Shown piece after piece: positions 42,509 to 53,813 of a stretch of 64,000 nucleotides of DNA. Position 1 is the first letter of the stretch. Each line of letters begins with the position of its first letter. Made by a program: the position numbers and the translations under genes. Under the pieces are notes generated by a model that saw only the letters and a program-made list of their open reading frames with translations, was not told the DNA's origin and did no database searches. Where the stretch lies: positions 1,364,001 through 1,428,000 of the forward strand of contig JARKIF010000007.1 of NCBI GenBank assembly GCA_029378245.1. The letters run 5' to 3'. Origin of the DNA: Roridomyces roridus (lineage: Eukaryota > Basidiomycota > Agaricomycetes > Agaricales > Mycenaceae).

Positions 42509-44573
42509 TCACGTCTGCTTCCTGGAAATCTCGGGCTCCGGCTCCGCTTCCTCAACCACTGAAACCAACGACACCTGCGAGGGAGCAAAGAAATGAGGAT
42601 TGGCGGGTTTGTGGTGGAAAGGACCCAGAGGTCCCAAAGTACGGCCGTGGAAAAACTCGCGGATTGAGGATGCACGCGACACGTGCGTAGCGGCGGGTGT
42701 CATAGCCACTGGGGTGGCCGGCGTCTTGCCTTTGCCCCAGTTCAAAAACGCCTTGGCCTTGGCTTTCGCTCTGTCCTTGATCTTGATCTTCTCCTTCTCC
42801 TCCTTCTCCTTCTGCTCCTCTTTATCCTGCTCCGTCCCCTCGACGTGGCGGCGCCTGCGGAGATCAAGAATCCCGTCATCCCCCACCCCAAAACACTCCT
42901 CGACTTCGGCCGACTTGACTGATTCGAACATGCCCTCAACCTCTTCCAGCGTGTCCGTCCCAGTCTCGACAAAGACGAAATAAACAACGATCCACGAGAT
43001 GATGCAAAAACCGGCGAGGTAAAAGTAGTACCCGCCACGCATAGCTTCGAGGAGGGGCGGAGTCCAGAACGCGACGATGAAATCAAAGAGCCAGTCCGCA
43101 ACGGTAGCGACCGCCATACCCTTGGCACGGTACTTAGTCGAGAAGAGTTCCGCACTGAGGATCCAGGGGACGGGACCCCACGTTGACGCAAAGACAGCAA
43201 AGTAGACGCTCATGCTGGCAACGATGCCATGAGCACCACCGAGAATATCGATCCTATCCGGCCACCGCTCGTTGCACAACCGAAGTGAGCCGATAATGAT
43301 GAGGGCCAAGGCCAATGCGGCGCTGCCGGCCAAGAGGAAGGGACGCCGTCCGCATCCGTCGACCAACACCAACGCTGGGATGGTACCGAGGAGGTAGGAG
43401 ATGGAGCAGATGGCAGAGTAGAACAGGGCTTGGGGTACGGTGAAACCTGAATGCATGAGTGTCTCGGGGAGGAAGTGCAGGAGGGCGTTGATCCCGTTGA
43501 GCTGTCCGAACATCTGCGCCGTCCATGCCATGATAGTGCGACGCAGCATGCCATCCTTGGTCTTGAAAAGATCGCTCCAGGGTGCAGTTCTGCCGTTCTC
43601 CTGCTCCTTCTCGATTGCCGCAAGGATGAGGCTGAAGGACTGTTCCACCTCTGGATCCGTGGGGTCGCCGTCGGCATGCAGGTCCGCAAGCGTCCACATC
43701 GCCTCGTTCTTGAAGCCGTTCGCAATCAACCACCGAGGGGTTTCCGGAAGTAGCCACGACCATCCAAACAAGAGAACAGCAACGAGAGCCTGGATGCCGA
43801 ACGGTCCGCGCCAGGAGTCGTCGTTCCGCTTTTCAAAGAAGAACAGATACCCAAGCCAACTGGAAGCCGAGTATCCAACAGTCATCCCTAGTTCCAGCTT
43901 AGACGCATTTCATCTCCGTCTGAATCACAACTCACAGAGTGTCTCCAAACTGATGAACATGCCGCGTCGTTTTGCGGGCGCAATCTCGCATTGGTAGATG
44001 GGCACCGCGGTGCTGAGTATGCCGGTGCCGAAACCTTGAATAAGACGCCCGACGATAATTCCTTGAAAGTTGGGTGCGAACATTTGGATTACAGCTGCGA
44101 AATGGATGAGCGCGCCAGTACGGCGAGGGAGGAAGACCACGCACAGGCAACGATGTAGATAAGGGCACCGATCCGCATGGACATCCGGCGGCCCATGTAG
44201 TCCGAGATGTAGGCCGAGAGAAGAGCGCTGAGGAGGGCAGTGAGGGTGAGGGCGGAAACGAGTACGGCTATGAGCGAGGTTAGCAGCATAACGCGGGCAA
44301 GTGGCGAGACTGACCTGGAAGCAGGACATGAACGCCAGCCTCATCCATGTTCATTTCTTCTTCAGAGACGTGGATTCCGTAGACGTGTTGCATAAAGTTG
44401 GGTTGCACTTGGAAGCCAGCGGTGATGCCTTGCGAGTAGCCATGGAGTGCGTCGCCGAGAGAGGCCATCGAGCCCGAGATATAGAGAAGGAAGTTGCCGG
44501 ACCAGGCACGAGGGTAACGAACGATGTACTCCTTGGGACGATAGCGTTTTAAGAGGCCAATGGGAGAGACCAT
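42509..44573 (-). CDS. MFS sugar-porter-family transporter
   Basis: Sugar/H+ symporter family, plasma membrane. Seen: N-terminus MVSPIGLLKRYRPKEYIVRY, early helix ASLGDALHGYSQGITAGF, the DYMGRRMSMRIGAL loop (GRR), and GRLIQGFGTGILSTAVPIYQCEIAP with the family KRRG. Then PETPRWLIANG, QMFGQLNGINALLHFLPETL, DGCGRRPFLLAGS and a WGPVPWILSAELFSTKYRAKG stretch, and the closing FVFVETGTDTLEEVEGMFE in place of the usual ETKGLTLEE. The cytosolic tail is unusually long, about 110 residues, with a highly charged Lys/Glu coiled stretch and a Ser/Pro-rich end. At least three introns break the first half; the second half is one exon. Substrate is unknown. Confidence 0.9.
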
Positions 44574-44858
44574 TGCGGGTTTCTTCAGCGAGCGACTCTT
44601 CTGGGTTTGAGGTTGGGCGTGATGCTTCTGGTTGGGAGAGAGAAAGTAACTGGGCCGTGATGGCGTCCGAAAGATCTTTCACCTCGACCATCACCACCTC
44701 TCTGCTGCCAACTGGTACTGCCCCACTCTTGTCTCTCCCAGGCGTCCTATTACTGTACGCGTCGCCTCCTCCACCACCGTTTTTCATCAAACCCAACAAC
44801 AAGCGCTCGTTTTTGCGCGTCAATATCGCCCGTACCACCATTCTAGACGCATACAAAA

Positions 44859-46524
44859 ATGTCCCAAGCCACAGGCCCCTCGTCTTCCACGTCGTACGTT
44901 TCGTTATCTGCCCTTTTTTTTACTGGCACGCGCACTGACCTTCTCTCTCAGCCCTGCCTCCACACCCGCCTCGTCCGAGTCCTGGAAAGCAGGACTTCGA
45001 CCCCCACCAAAAGATGCCCGCCCGCAAACTAGCGATGTGACCGCGACCAAGGGAATGGAGTTTGAGGAGATGTTCCTCCGTCGGGAGCTCCTCATGGGCA
45101 TCTTCGAAGCCGGTTTTGAGAAACCGTCGCCCATCCAGGAAGAGGCCATTCCCATCGCGCTCACCAAACGCGACGTTCTCGCCCGTGCCAAGAATGGTAC
45201 CGGCAAGACCGCTGCCTTCGTCATCCCGTCCCTCCAGCAAATCGACATAACCAAGAACAAGATTCAGGCGCTGCTCCTCGTCCCCACCCGTGAGCTCGCC
45301 CTCCAGACGTCCCAGGTCTGCAAAATCCTTGGCAAGCACATGGGTGTCCAGGTCATGGTCACCACCGGCGGCACTACCCTCAAGGACGACATTCTGCGGC
45401 TGTCGGAAAACGTCCACGTCCTCGTTGGCACGCCCGGACGCATACTGGATCTCGCAGGGAAGAATGTCGCCGACCTCAGCGAATGTCCAGTCTTTGTCAT
45501 GGACGAGGCAGATAAGCTGCTCTCGCCCGAATTTGCTCCAGTCATGGAGCAACTCTTGTCATTCCTGCCAACTCAAAGGCAGGTCATGCTCTTCAGCGCG
45601 ACCTTCCCGATGATCGTCAAGGATTTCAAGGCAAGTACCTTTGTTGTTCCATTTCTTCTCGTACTGACGGCTTGCATAGGACAAGCACATGCAGTCTCCG
45701 TACGAGATCAATCTCATGGACGAACTCACTTTGCGTGGCGTTACACAATATTATGCGTACGTTGAAGAGCGGCAGAAGGTCCACTGTCTCAACACGCTCT
45801 TCTCCAAGGTGCGCTGCCTAATTTTCTTTTCTGTATCTTGCTCATCCAGCGTCCGTAGCTTCAAATTAACCAATCCATTATTTTCTGCAATTCCACGAAC
45901 CGAGTCGAGCTACTGGCGAAAAAGGTTACGGAGCTGGGCTATTCGTGCTTCTATTCGCACGCAAAGATGCTGCAGTCGCACCGGAACCGCGTTTTCCACG
46001 ACTTCCGCAACGGCGTGTGCCGCAACCTTGTCTGCTCTGACCTCCTCACCCGTGGTATCGACATCCAAGCAGTCAACGTCGTCATCAACTTTGACTTTCC
46101 CAAAAACTCGGAGACTTATTTGCACCGTATCGGGCGTTCGGGACGTTTCGGACACCTGGGACTCGCGATCAACCTGGTCACGTACGAGGACCGGTTCAAC
46201 CTGTATCGCATTGAGCAGGAGCTGGGGACGGAGATTGGGCCTATTCCGCAGGTGATTGACCGCGGATTGTATGTGGACCCGAGTGCAGGGAACCAGGAGG
46301 AGGGTGCGCAGCGGAGGCAGGTCACGGGTGCGCCAGCGGTGCAAGGACCTGCGAGGCCGCCTCAGCAGCAGCAGCAGCAGCAACAGGCTCAGCAGCAGCA
46401 ACAGGTGTTGTATCAGAGCAATGGGAACGGGCCGACTCAGCAGCAGCGACCTCAGCAACAGCAGGTGCGCCCGAATGGTGCACCCCAAGGCTCATACCGT
46501 GGAGGTGTCCCTGGAGCGCGGTGA
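44859..46524 (+). CDS. DHH1: DEAD-box RNA helicase Dhh1/DDX6
   Basis: Cytoplasmic ATP-dependent RNA helicase acting in mRNA decapping, translational repression and P-bodies. Seen: [12 protein letters not shown] then, after an intron, a short linker. The Dhh1-specific entry is [21 protein letters not shown]. Helicase motifs follow: Q motif [20 protein letters not shown], Ia PTRELALQ, Ib [33 protein letters not shown] and [12 protein letters not shown]. The C-terminus ([19 protein letters not shown]) is typical, followed by a glutamine-rich tail encoded by CAG/CAA runs. Introns lie near 44895-44950, 45631-45680 and 45810-45890. About 490 residues. Convergent with SDH5. Confidence 0.96.
46363..46464 (+). 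repeat. CAG/CAA-rich microsatellite coding polyglutamine
   Basis: Runs of CAG with interspersed CAA encode the Gln-rich C-terminal tail of the Dhh1 helicase. Such tails promote condensate formation in Dhh1 homologues. The repeat is likely length-polymorphic between strains. Confidence 0.85.
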
Positions 46525-46968
46525 ATCGTTCTCCAGTGACGGTGATGAGCAGAATTTGGGAGGGGGGGAGGGAGAGGGCGGGAGGTGGCAACTTGAACAA
46601 AACTACTGATAAACGACCTGCGCGCGTCCTCTACGCGTCTCAAAGCGGGCTTTCCACGACCCAGCATCCGTGACGATCTTCTCTTACTTTACTCAAACCC
46701 GGCGTCAATCCTCGTCTTCGTCTTCACCACTCCTGCCTGTCTGCTTTCGCCTTCTCAACTGTATTTTTACTTGATACCGACGAGGACGAGGTTTGGCCTA
46801 TTTTTCTTTCAACTTGATGATGCCCTGCTGGGATGCGCTTGGACGACGGAGGTTGGGTGTTGGTGTTTTGTTGAAGTGGCTGCAGTGGACATTCCGTTTT
46901 TCGAATAACGAGCTGTATAGTTCGTAGTATAGCTTGCAGCGGAATATGCACACTCTTGTCCACTACTA

Positions 46969-47471
46969 CTACAATGCGGGCATCCGTCGCACGACCTTGC
47001 CCTCGTTGCGTGCGTGAATTTTGAGTCTTTCGAGAATGGGAGACTTTGCCCAGCGTTCCGGCGGAGTCCTCTCCTCTGTCGCCCAATAGTAAATGTCCCA
47101 GTCCGCCTCGTCGAGCAACTGTGCACAAAGCAAGTGTTTGGGCACGCACAGAGGAAAAGTAGAGCAAGGCAGTAAAGTACCTTGTCGTATTCGCGTAGCT
47201 CTGCTTCGGACATTGTAGGAAGCTGTTCGCGGGCAAAGGTGCTGAGGATGAGGTCGCTCTCGAGCGTGCCGCGTTTGCGGGATTGGTAGACGAGGCGGGC
47301 GCGGAGGGTTGAGACCAGCTCGTTTGGGCGCGGGAGGGGTGTTGGAGGCGGGAGGTTTGTTGGCGTGGCTGTCGACGCGAGGTGCTGCGGCGTGTGTGGC
47401 AGAGGCCAGGGGTCTGCCCGGACCGCTGCCGTTCGGGAAAGGAATCTGGCCAGACGAAGGCGGGAGGACAT
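46969..47471 (-). CDS. SDH5: Succinate dehydrogenase assembly factor Sdh5 (SDHAF2)
   Basis: Mitochondrial matrix protein required for covalent FAD attachment to the Sdh1 flavoprotein of complex II. Seen: start at 47471 gives a presequence [19 protein letters not shown]. Then [42 protein letters not shown] and REYDK, an intron (about 47118-47180), [40 protein letters not shown] and the family end VVRRMPAL. The YQSRKRG and DWDIYYW motifs are diagnostic. An upstream in-frame Met (47516) would give a less typical presequence. It is divergent from the glutamine-synthetase-like gene with 148 bp between starts. Confidence 0.95.
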
Positions 47472-47619
47472 GACCGTAATCGGATCAAACGCGACCCCTC
47501 CTTCTCGGAATGCCATCTCTTGTTCTGACTGCGCAATTCAACATAATGTCTCTCTCAACGGCCTTCATATGCCGCGGCTCTCTTTGGATTCCGCAGCACC
47601 CTGCTAGTTTTCCGCCACG

Positions 47620-49144
47620 ATGGACTTGACTCACGGCGTCGTCTATACCCCTCAGAATGTCGCTCGCAGCTCAGAGAATAACCTCGACGGTGCTTGTGCG
47701 TTCACACCGAATGCTCTCCTATCTGTATCTGAAAGCCTCGCAGCCTATGTTCGCGTATATTGGCTAGATTTCACCAACGTCCGTCGCTGCCGCATTCTCC
47801 CAGTCAAGTACTTCAAGGCTCTCCTCAACTCGAACCGTCCTGGGGTCAATATGGGCAAAGTAGCGCTGGGGATGGCGGGCCTTACGGTGGCTCCAGGGTT
47901 TACCCCAATCGGCGAATATCTGTATGCAATCGAGACTGCAAGTCTGAGGCCGTGTCCTTTTGCCCCTGGTCATATGGCTGTCTTTGGTCGGTTTGAAGAG
48001 AAGGTCGGGAATCCCTCCGTTGCAGTGGATCTGTGCCCTCGTACACTTTTACGACGCATCTTGGAGTAAGTGCTTACTTCCAGCACCGGCAGTACCCGGT
48101 TCTTATTCACTGCAGAGACGCGAAGCAGTCCCATGGGACAGAATTCCTTGTCGGCGTCGAGACCGAGTTCATTTTGCTTAAAAGCGTCGAGCCTTTGGAG
48201 CCCGTGAACGTCCATGAGTGGTCAACATCCGCGGGACTTCTGACTGGCTCCATCCAAGCTGTTGTTCTTGAAGAGATCGCCGACAGCATTCAGGCAGCGG
48301 GAATCACCCTTGAGGTGTACCATGCCGAGTCCGCACCAAGTCAATTCGAGCTGGTTGTCAGCCCTTTAACCCCGCTGGATGCCGCCGATGCACTCGTCTT
48401 CACTCGGGAGATAATCGTGCAAATTTCAGCAAAACACGGTCTTCACGCCACGTTTGCTCCGAGACCGTTTGAAAACTCGCCAGGCTCGGGCGTGCATGCA
48501 CATGTCTCCGTCCATGCACAGTCGGAGCAGAAGATCGGAGGTCAACTCTCTTCTCATGAAGCCGCGTTCCTCGCAGGCATGCTGGACCACCTGCCCGCCA
48601 TTGCCGCGCTGACGCTCCCGACGGCGGCGTCGTATAAACGCGTCGCAGATGGTGTTTGGAGCGGAGGCACGTACGTGTGCTACGGGACGGAGAACCGCGA
48701 GACGTCGGTGAGGGTGACGAATGTCGCGTCACCTGCGTCGAGAAACTTTGAGGCGCGGTTCATGGATGGAACGGCGAATCCTTACCTGGCTTTTGCGGCC
48801 ATGTGTGCAGGCGGGCTCATTGGTCTGCGTGGGATGCTACCCCTTGAGATGCAGGATTGTGGGGAGGGAAGTGCGGCGGAGATGACTGAGACTGAACGAC
48901 AGGCGCATGGTATCACGAAACGCATGCCTTTGAGCATTGAAGAGGCGCGGAGCAATTTGAGGCAAGATGGGGCGCTGTGTGAGATTCTTGGCCTGGGATT
49001 CGTGGACAAGTATCTTGCTGTCAACGAGGTGCGTGCATTCATTTCTCTTCTCTTGCACTCGCTTATTGTATTCAGACTCTTGAGACCGAGATGGGGAAGG
49101 GAGACAAAGTAGCACAGTTAACGCGCCTTGTCAAATCGTATTAG
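47620..49144 (+). CDS. Glutamine-synthetase-like enzyme
   Basis: Member of the GS/guanido-kinase superfamily, closest in look to fungal FluG-C-terminal-like or gamma-glutamyl-polyamine-synthetase-like proteins rather than housekeeping Gln1. Seen: N-terminal beta-grasp region VRVYWLDFTNVRRCRILPVKYF. Then GVETEFILL (metal-binding Glu), FELVVSPLTPLDAADAL, FENSPGSGVHAHVSVH (GxHxH), ALTLPTAASYKRVADGVWSGG and ARFMDGTANPYLAFAAMCAGG (in place of the usual RSPD...ANPY). A second intron joins YLAVNE to TLETEMGKGDKVAQL, ending VKSY at TAG 49144. About 475 residues. Active-site motifs are recognisable but diverged, so the amine substrate is probably not ammonia. It shares a 148-bp promoter region with SDH5. 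Confidence 0.85.
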
Positions 49145-50012
49145 TAAAGATCATGACGCGCTTGATGCGCCCCATTACTCTTTTGAACTCAACCCTCGTC
49201 CATCTCACTGCATATCGAACCACATTCCCACTCCGACTGCGGGGGAATATGCTTCCACCTTGCCACCGCAAGCTCCAAGGCCGGAGATTCGCATCGGCAA
49301 TAAAACCGCAGTTCACAGCTCACAGCCCTTTCGACTGCGTTTTTACGCGACGCGTGTACTGAGTTGGATCTGCCGCTGGGTTTTTTCACAGGCTGGATTG
49401 CGAAGATGTAGTGCGCTTTTTCCATGCTCTCGACTTGAAACTGAAGCGACCCAGGCCCACAACGCACGGGTATTTCCGAGTCCTTCGCGTGCGGCTCCGT
49501 AGGTCGGAGGCCTCGACTCGGGGAGGCAGCGCCATCTCCGAGGTCGGCTGTTGACGAATGGCAGCTTGGATGACCCTCGTCCGTCCGCGTCCGTCTAAGC
49601 TTAGCTCACCCAACTTGAGCAATTATGCTGTTGAGCATCCCGCTGATTCGGGACTGACAGCAGCACAATGCGACTGCAAGCTGTATTTCTTTCTTGGCAT
49701 GCGCACAGAAAGATTGGCACTGTGGCCTAGGAGCAGAGGTGAGTCGCGCAATCCGCATGCCTCCCTGACCCATCCTGATTCCTTAATGTCCAGCACAGCA
49801 CACAGCAAACAGCGCTGTCTCGGACTCGGTCAGGAGATCCTGTTCCTGCGGAAGAATTATTCACAGTAGATCCGTGAAAGCTGTTGCTTTCCGCCGGCCC
49901 CTTCGCACAGCTTCCATGTTTGGGCTATTTAACACAGGGACTCCATGCCTATCGTTAGCTGCTTAGCACTCTACTCCCCTCCACTCTCATCACCACCCAA
50001 CCCTCACTCCTC
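49145..50012. other. Intergenic region, no supported gene
   Basis: About 870 bp between two plus-strand genes. Frames of 60-124 codons overlap on both strands without family resemblance. It should include the promoter of the C2-like gene. Confidence 0.4.
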
Positions 50013-50626
50013 ATGGCAGACACTACCGGGAAACCCTGCTCGAAGCGCATCCAATTCCACAGTGCGTTTTGGTCGTTGTTCAATCTTATCTGATCCTGAT
50101 GCCGATTTTTTTCTTTCTAGTCGATAGCGCCAACTTGTCCAAAAACTCGAAAAAGGCGTATGTCACGGTCAAGATAAAAGACGGCAAGGAGCGCCTCAAA
50201 ACGAGTCTCGTCAAAGGCCAGATGAACCCCAGCTGGCACCAAAGTCTGGCGCCAACGCGGATTAGCGACACCTCAGAAGTGATCTTTGAGGTGAAGCGTC
50301 GCTCTGTCTGGCCCAAGCCCAATACAACGAGGCTAGCCGTCACCAAATCATATCCTTTGAGCGAGCTGCTGAAACTGCAAGGCGGCAATACATTCCTGAC
50401 GAGTTGCGTGCCATTTCATATCTAACTCGTCGATGACCACGAAACTAATACGACCTTTCTAGATATCGAATTGCCCCTTCTTGCATCAGACTCGGACGAC
50501 GATGTTCCGTCATCCGGCAGTCTCAGTGTAAATATCCGGGAATTGACTTCTCTCGAGACTGCTCGCATTTCTTTTGAAATGGCCGAGAGGATGTCTCAGG
50601 AGATTCAGAAAGCCGAGGTTATCTAA
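50013..50626 (+). CDS. Small C2-like domain protein
   Basis: Start 50013 gives MADTTGKPCSKRIQFH, an intron, then IDSANLSKNSKKAYVTVKIK, DGKERLKTSLVKGQMNPSWH, VIFEVKRRSVWPKPNT and a SYPLSELLKLQGGN stretch. This reads as a C2-type beta-sandwich: a KxxxYVxVKxxDGxxxxKTxxxKxxxNPxW pattern is the usual C2 signature. A further intron leads to an acidic segment ASDSDDDVPSSGSL and a helical end ISFEMAERMSQEI before TAA. About 160 residues. Calcium-binding aspartates are not evident, so calcium-independent binding is likely. The partner is unknown. Convergent with MAK5. Confidence 0.72.
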
Positions 50627-50985
50627 TCACTTTTATTGGGTTAACTTGCATATGCTGTACTATTAAACTGGACTCTCTACTGTAGCTATATGTCGAATAT
50701 CTTTCATTCTTGGGGCAGACGTTCACAATCTCATTGAAATCACAAACACGTTCAAGGAAATTAAGGGCAGATGGTAACGTTAGCTGGCATTCAAACAGCG
50801 AGGTCGCGGTCGTCGTCGTACACATTAGCCATACGCGCGGGGCAGCGGCTTTCTACTCACCAGTACGGTGGCAGGACCAGACGCTGAAGTAATGAACAGG
50901 TCCATAAAAACTCTTTCATCTTTCAAAACAACGCGATCTAAGAACTGAGAATTGTGTACCGAGGATCTCGGGAAATATGTATCTC

Positions 50986-53717
50986 TCATGCTTCCTCGAT
51001 ACCATGCCACTCCTCCTCTCCAGGTTTCTTGTTATTTTTTTTCTTCTTTTTCTTCACAAGGTCGTTCCCTGCCTCCGTCTTTTTGACCCCGACCATCGTC
51101 TCATTAACTGAAACGATCTCAGTCCAGGGCGAAGAAGACAAGGATATCTGACTCACATTTGCCAGCAAGCAAATCATCGACGATCGGTGTACTGCCCGAC
51201 GTGATATACCGCGTCGAGACACCCCGCGCGACCAGGGGTTGCGAGAGAAGCTTCTTCAGCTCCGCTTTGAGCCGTGCATTTTTCGCATCCTTGGCCTTGC
51301 GCTTTTGATTCGACACTTTGTCTTCGTCCGAATCGCTAGACGCCCGTCTTCAGTCAATACTGGGCAAAAGAACAACCACCCACCTCAGGAAATCTGAATC
51401 CAGTTCGACCTCGAGCGCCTCCGCAGTCTCCTTCATCCACTTGCGGTCATGATTCGCTTTTTTGATCTGATGGTGTGTCGTCTCGATCTGCCTCGCAAGC
51501 TGCACGCGCTCCTTCAATTTGTCCAGCAGGTTCAGCTCGATGCTCATCTCCGGAATCTCAGACTCCTCTGCATAGGAACGATTAGCAGACGCAATTGAAT
51601 GTTGCAGATGCACTCACGCCGTCCGAGACTTCCCAGTAGCGCACGGACGACACGTCTCTCATCCGGAGAACACATCATCATGCTGAACCCATCGCGCATC
51701 GCACGCGCTGTCCGTCCATTCCGATGCACATAGACATCTGCGGAGCGCGGAATTTGGTAGTGAATCACATGATCTACCTCTGGTATGTCCAGCCCACGCG
51801 CGGCGATGTCAGTCGCTAGCAGAACAGAATTGGGGGTCGATTTGAATCTGGGGGGTAAAGTTAGAGTAACCGGGAGGGTGAAGATGGAGAAACTGAATCA
51901 CCGGTCCAAGTTCTTGAGCCGCTGGCGTTGCTCGAGTTGCGAATGCAACGGGAACGCCTTGATATTGAGTAGCTCGGTCAACGGCATGAGGCGCCGGATG
52001 CCGTCAATCGACGACAGGAAGACCAAGGAGCGCCCAGGGTACCGCAGAAGGAAGTAGTACAGATACACATCCTAGGCGGACCGAACAAGTGAGCGTAAGG
52101 AACGTCGGATAGGTGATCCACATACCTTGTCGGCCGACAGACACTCAATTTTGCTCTCCTTCAATGTGGACACGACGCCGCCCTTGGGGCTGAGATCAAT
52201 AATCTCGGGCTCTGGATCGCGGAAATCAAGGCGGAGTAGAAGATCGTCTAAGATTAACAGTTGAGTGAAAGATAGATGCTCGTTAAAGGTGACTGACCTA
52301 GTGTCGAGGCAGGCTTTTGGCTCTTTTTGTATTTGCCGGCCGATTTCGGCCGAGAACGTCGTTTAACGTTTCGTTGCAGATCCTTGCTTAACGTTGCCGA
52401 GAACACGAACGTCTGTAGTCCATCTTTAATCGGCTCCTCATCGTCTGTATCGGCGTCGGCTTCGATTTGGTCCGATCTAGGATGAAGGTTAGCCGAAGAA
52501 TATCAATCGGACAAGTAATATCACTTGGACTCTCGCAAAGTCAATCGTAGAATGTTCTCTAGTTCTGCGAAATGTCCCGTCTCAATCATGCGGTCGGCCT
52601 CATCGAGAACGAGGAACTTGAGGTGCTTGACTTGCTTGGCAAGTTGGTCATCCTGGGAGGGAAAACAATGAATACTTGTTTTCGAGCGACAGGCAATATA
52701 CACACATCCTCCATGATGTCCCACAGTCGACCGGGAGTGGCTACAAGAACATCGACACCGCGGTCCAGGATGCGCCGTTGCTTTTGGGCAGACATTCCAC
52801 CGACAATAGCCGCGACGCTGACCAAGGGTGGTGATCGTGGCCCCTTCGCCTCCTCCTTTGTTTTCTCTTTGCCCTTTTCTTTCGTCTTGCCGATATCCTC
52901 TACAGAGTTGAGGCATTCGTTGAGATGTGAAGAGACTTGCAAAGCAAGTTCGCGGGTCGGTGCTAATATCAGAGCCCCCAGTTGGCGCTTTGCTTTAGAG
53001 GAAGGTCGGGCGTCAGAGAGCAGTCGATGAAGGATGGGCAGCCCGTAAGCGAGAGTTTTTCCGGAACCCTGCATCGGCATGAGAATAGAGATCATCGGAG
53101 AAAATGATCTTACGAACGGTCTGTGCAACGCCTACAACGTCTCTGTCTGCCATGGCAACCGGTATGGCGGTGGATTGGATGGGAGTAGGGGATGAGAATC
53201 CTCTCGCATGCAAGACTCGAAGAAGCTGTGGATGCAAGGTGTAGGAATGCCAGTTAGGAAGCAGATTCACGGCTTAGCAAAATGGTTAGCTCAACGCCAG
53301 TATATGCGACCTGGAACTGACAGTCAAATGCTTCGGGAACGGGTATTTCTTCATCTTCAGATGAGGAGGCTGCAATAGGATCATCTTCTACGTCTGAATC
53401 CTCTCCAGTGGGTGCAGCGGCGACGACCTATATAAATACGCTGAACATTTTTTTTCGCATCTCGACGACGAACTCACATTGAATGTGAGGACTCGACCGG
53501 CTCCGGTTTCTTCGTACACAACCTCCACGTCGTCCACTTCTTCAAGTTCCAGAATCCCGTCATCGCCATCCATTCCAGCTTCCATTGGTCGAGAAACGGC
53601 CTTCCAAGGAAGCGCATCGGCAGTTTTATGGCGCGTTTTTACACGTTTCCGTGCAAGAGAGTCTGACTGCAGTCTTCGTTTGGAGCCAGCAAGTTTTGTG
53701 GGCGCTTCCGGAGCCAT
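50986..53717 (-). CDS. MAK5: DEAD-box RNA helicase Mak5 (DDX24), 60S ribosome biogenesis
   Basis: Nucleolar helicase for 60S subunit assembly. Seen: start [19 protein letters not shown], acidic linker, entry [20 protein letters not shown] and Q motif [13 protein letters not shown]. Motif I GSGKT sits in the following exon, then [11 protein letters not shown], a long Lys/Glu-rich insert typical of Mak5, [34 protein letters not shown] and a separate exon with [51 protein letters not shown] and motif [11 protein letters not shown] follow. The last intron adds a C-terminal Lys-rich tail ([13 protein letters not shown]) ending at TGA 50986; without it translation would stop at 51119. Ten or so introns. 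Divergent from the F-box gene (96 bp between starts). Confidence 0.95.
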
Positions 53718-53813
53718 GATTGAGGCGAAGCAGAAAGCAGGAGCAGAAATTTCTGATTTACGTAATGTCCTGATCACCCTCTCTCTCTCCTTCCTTCAAT
53801 TGTACTCGAACGA

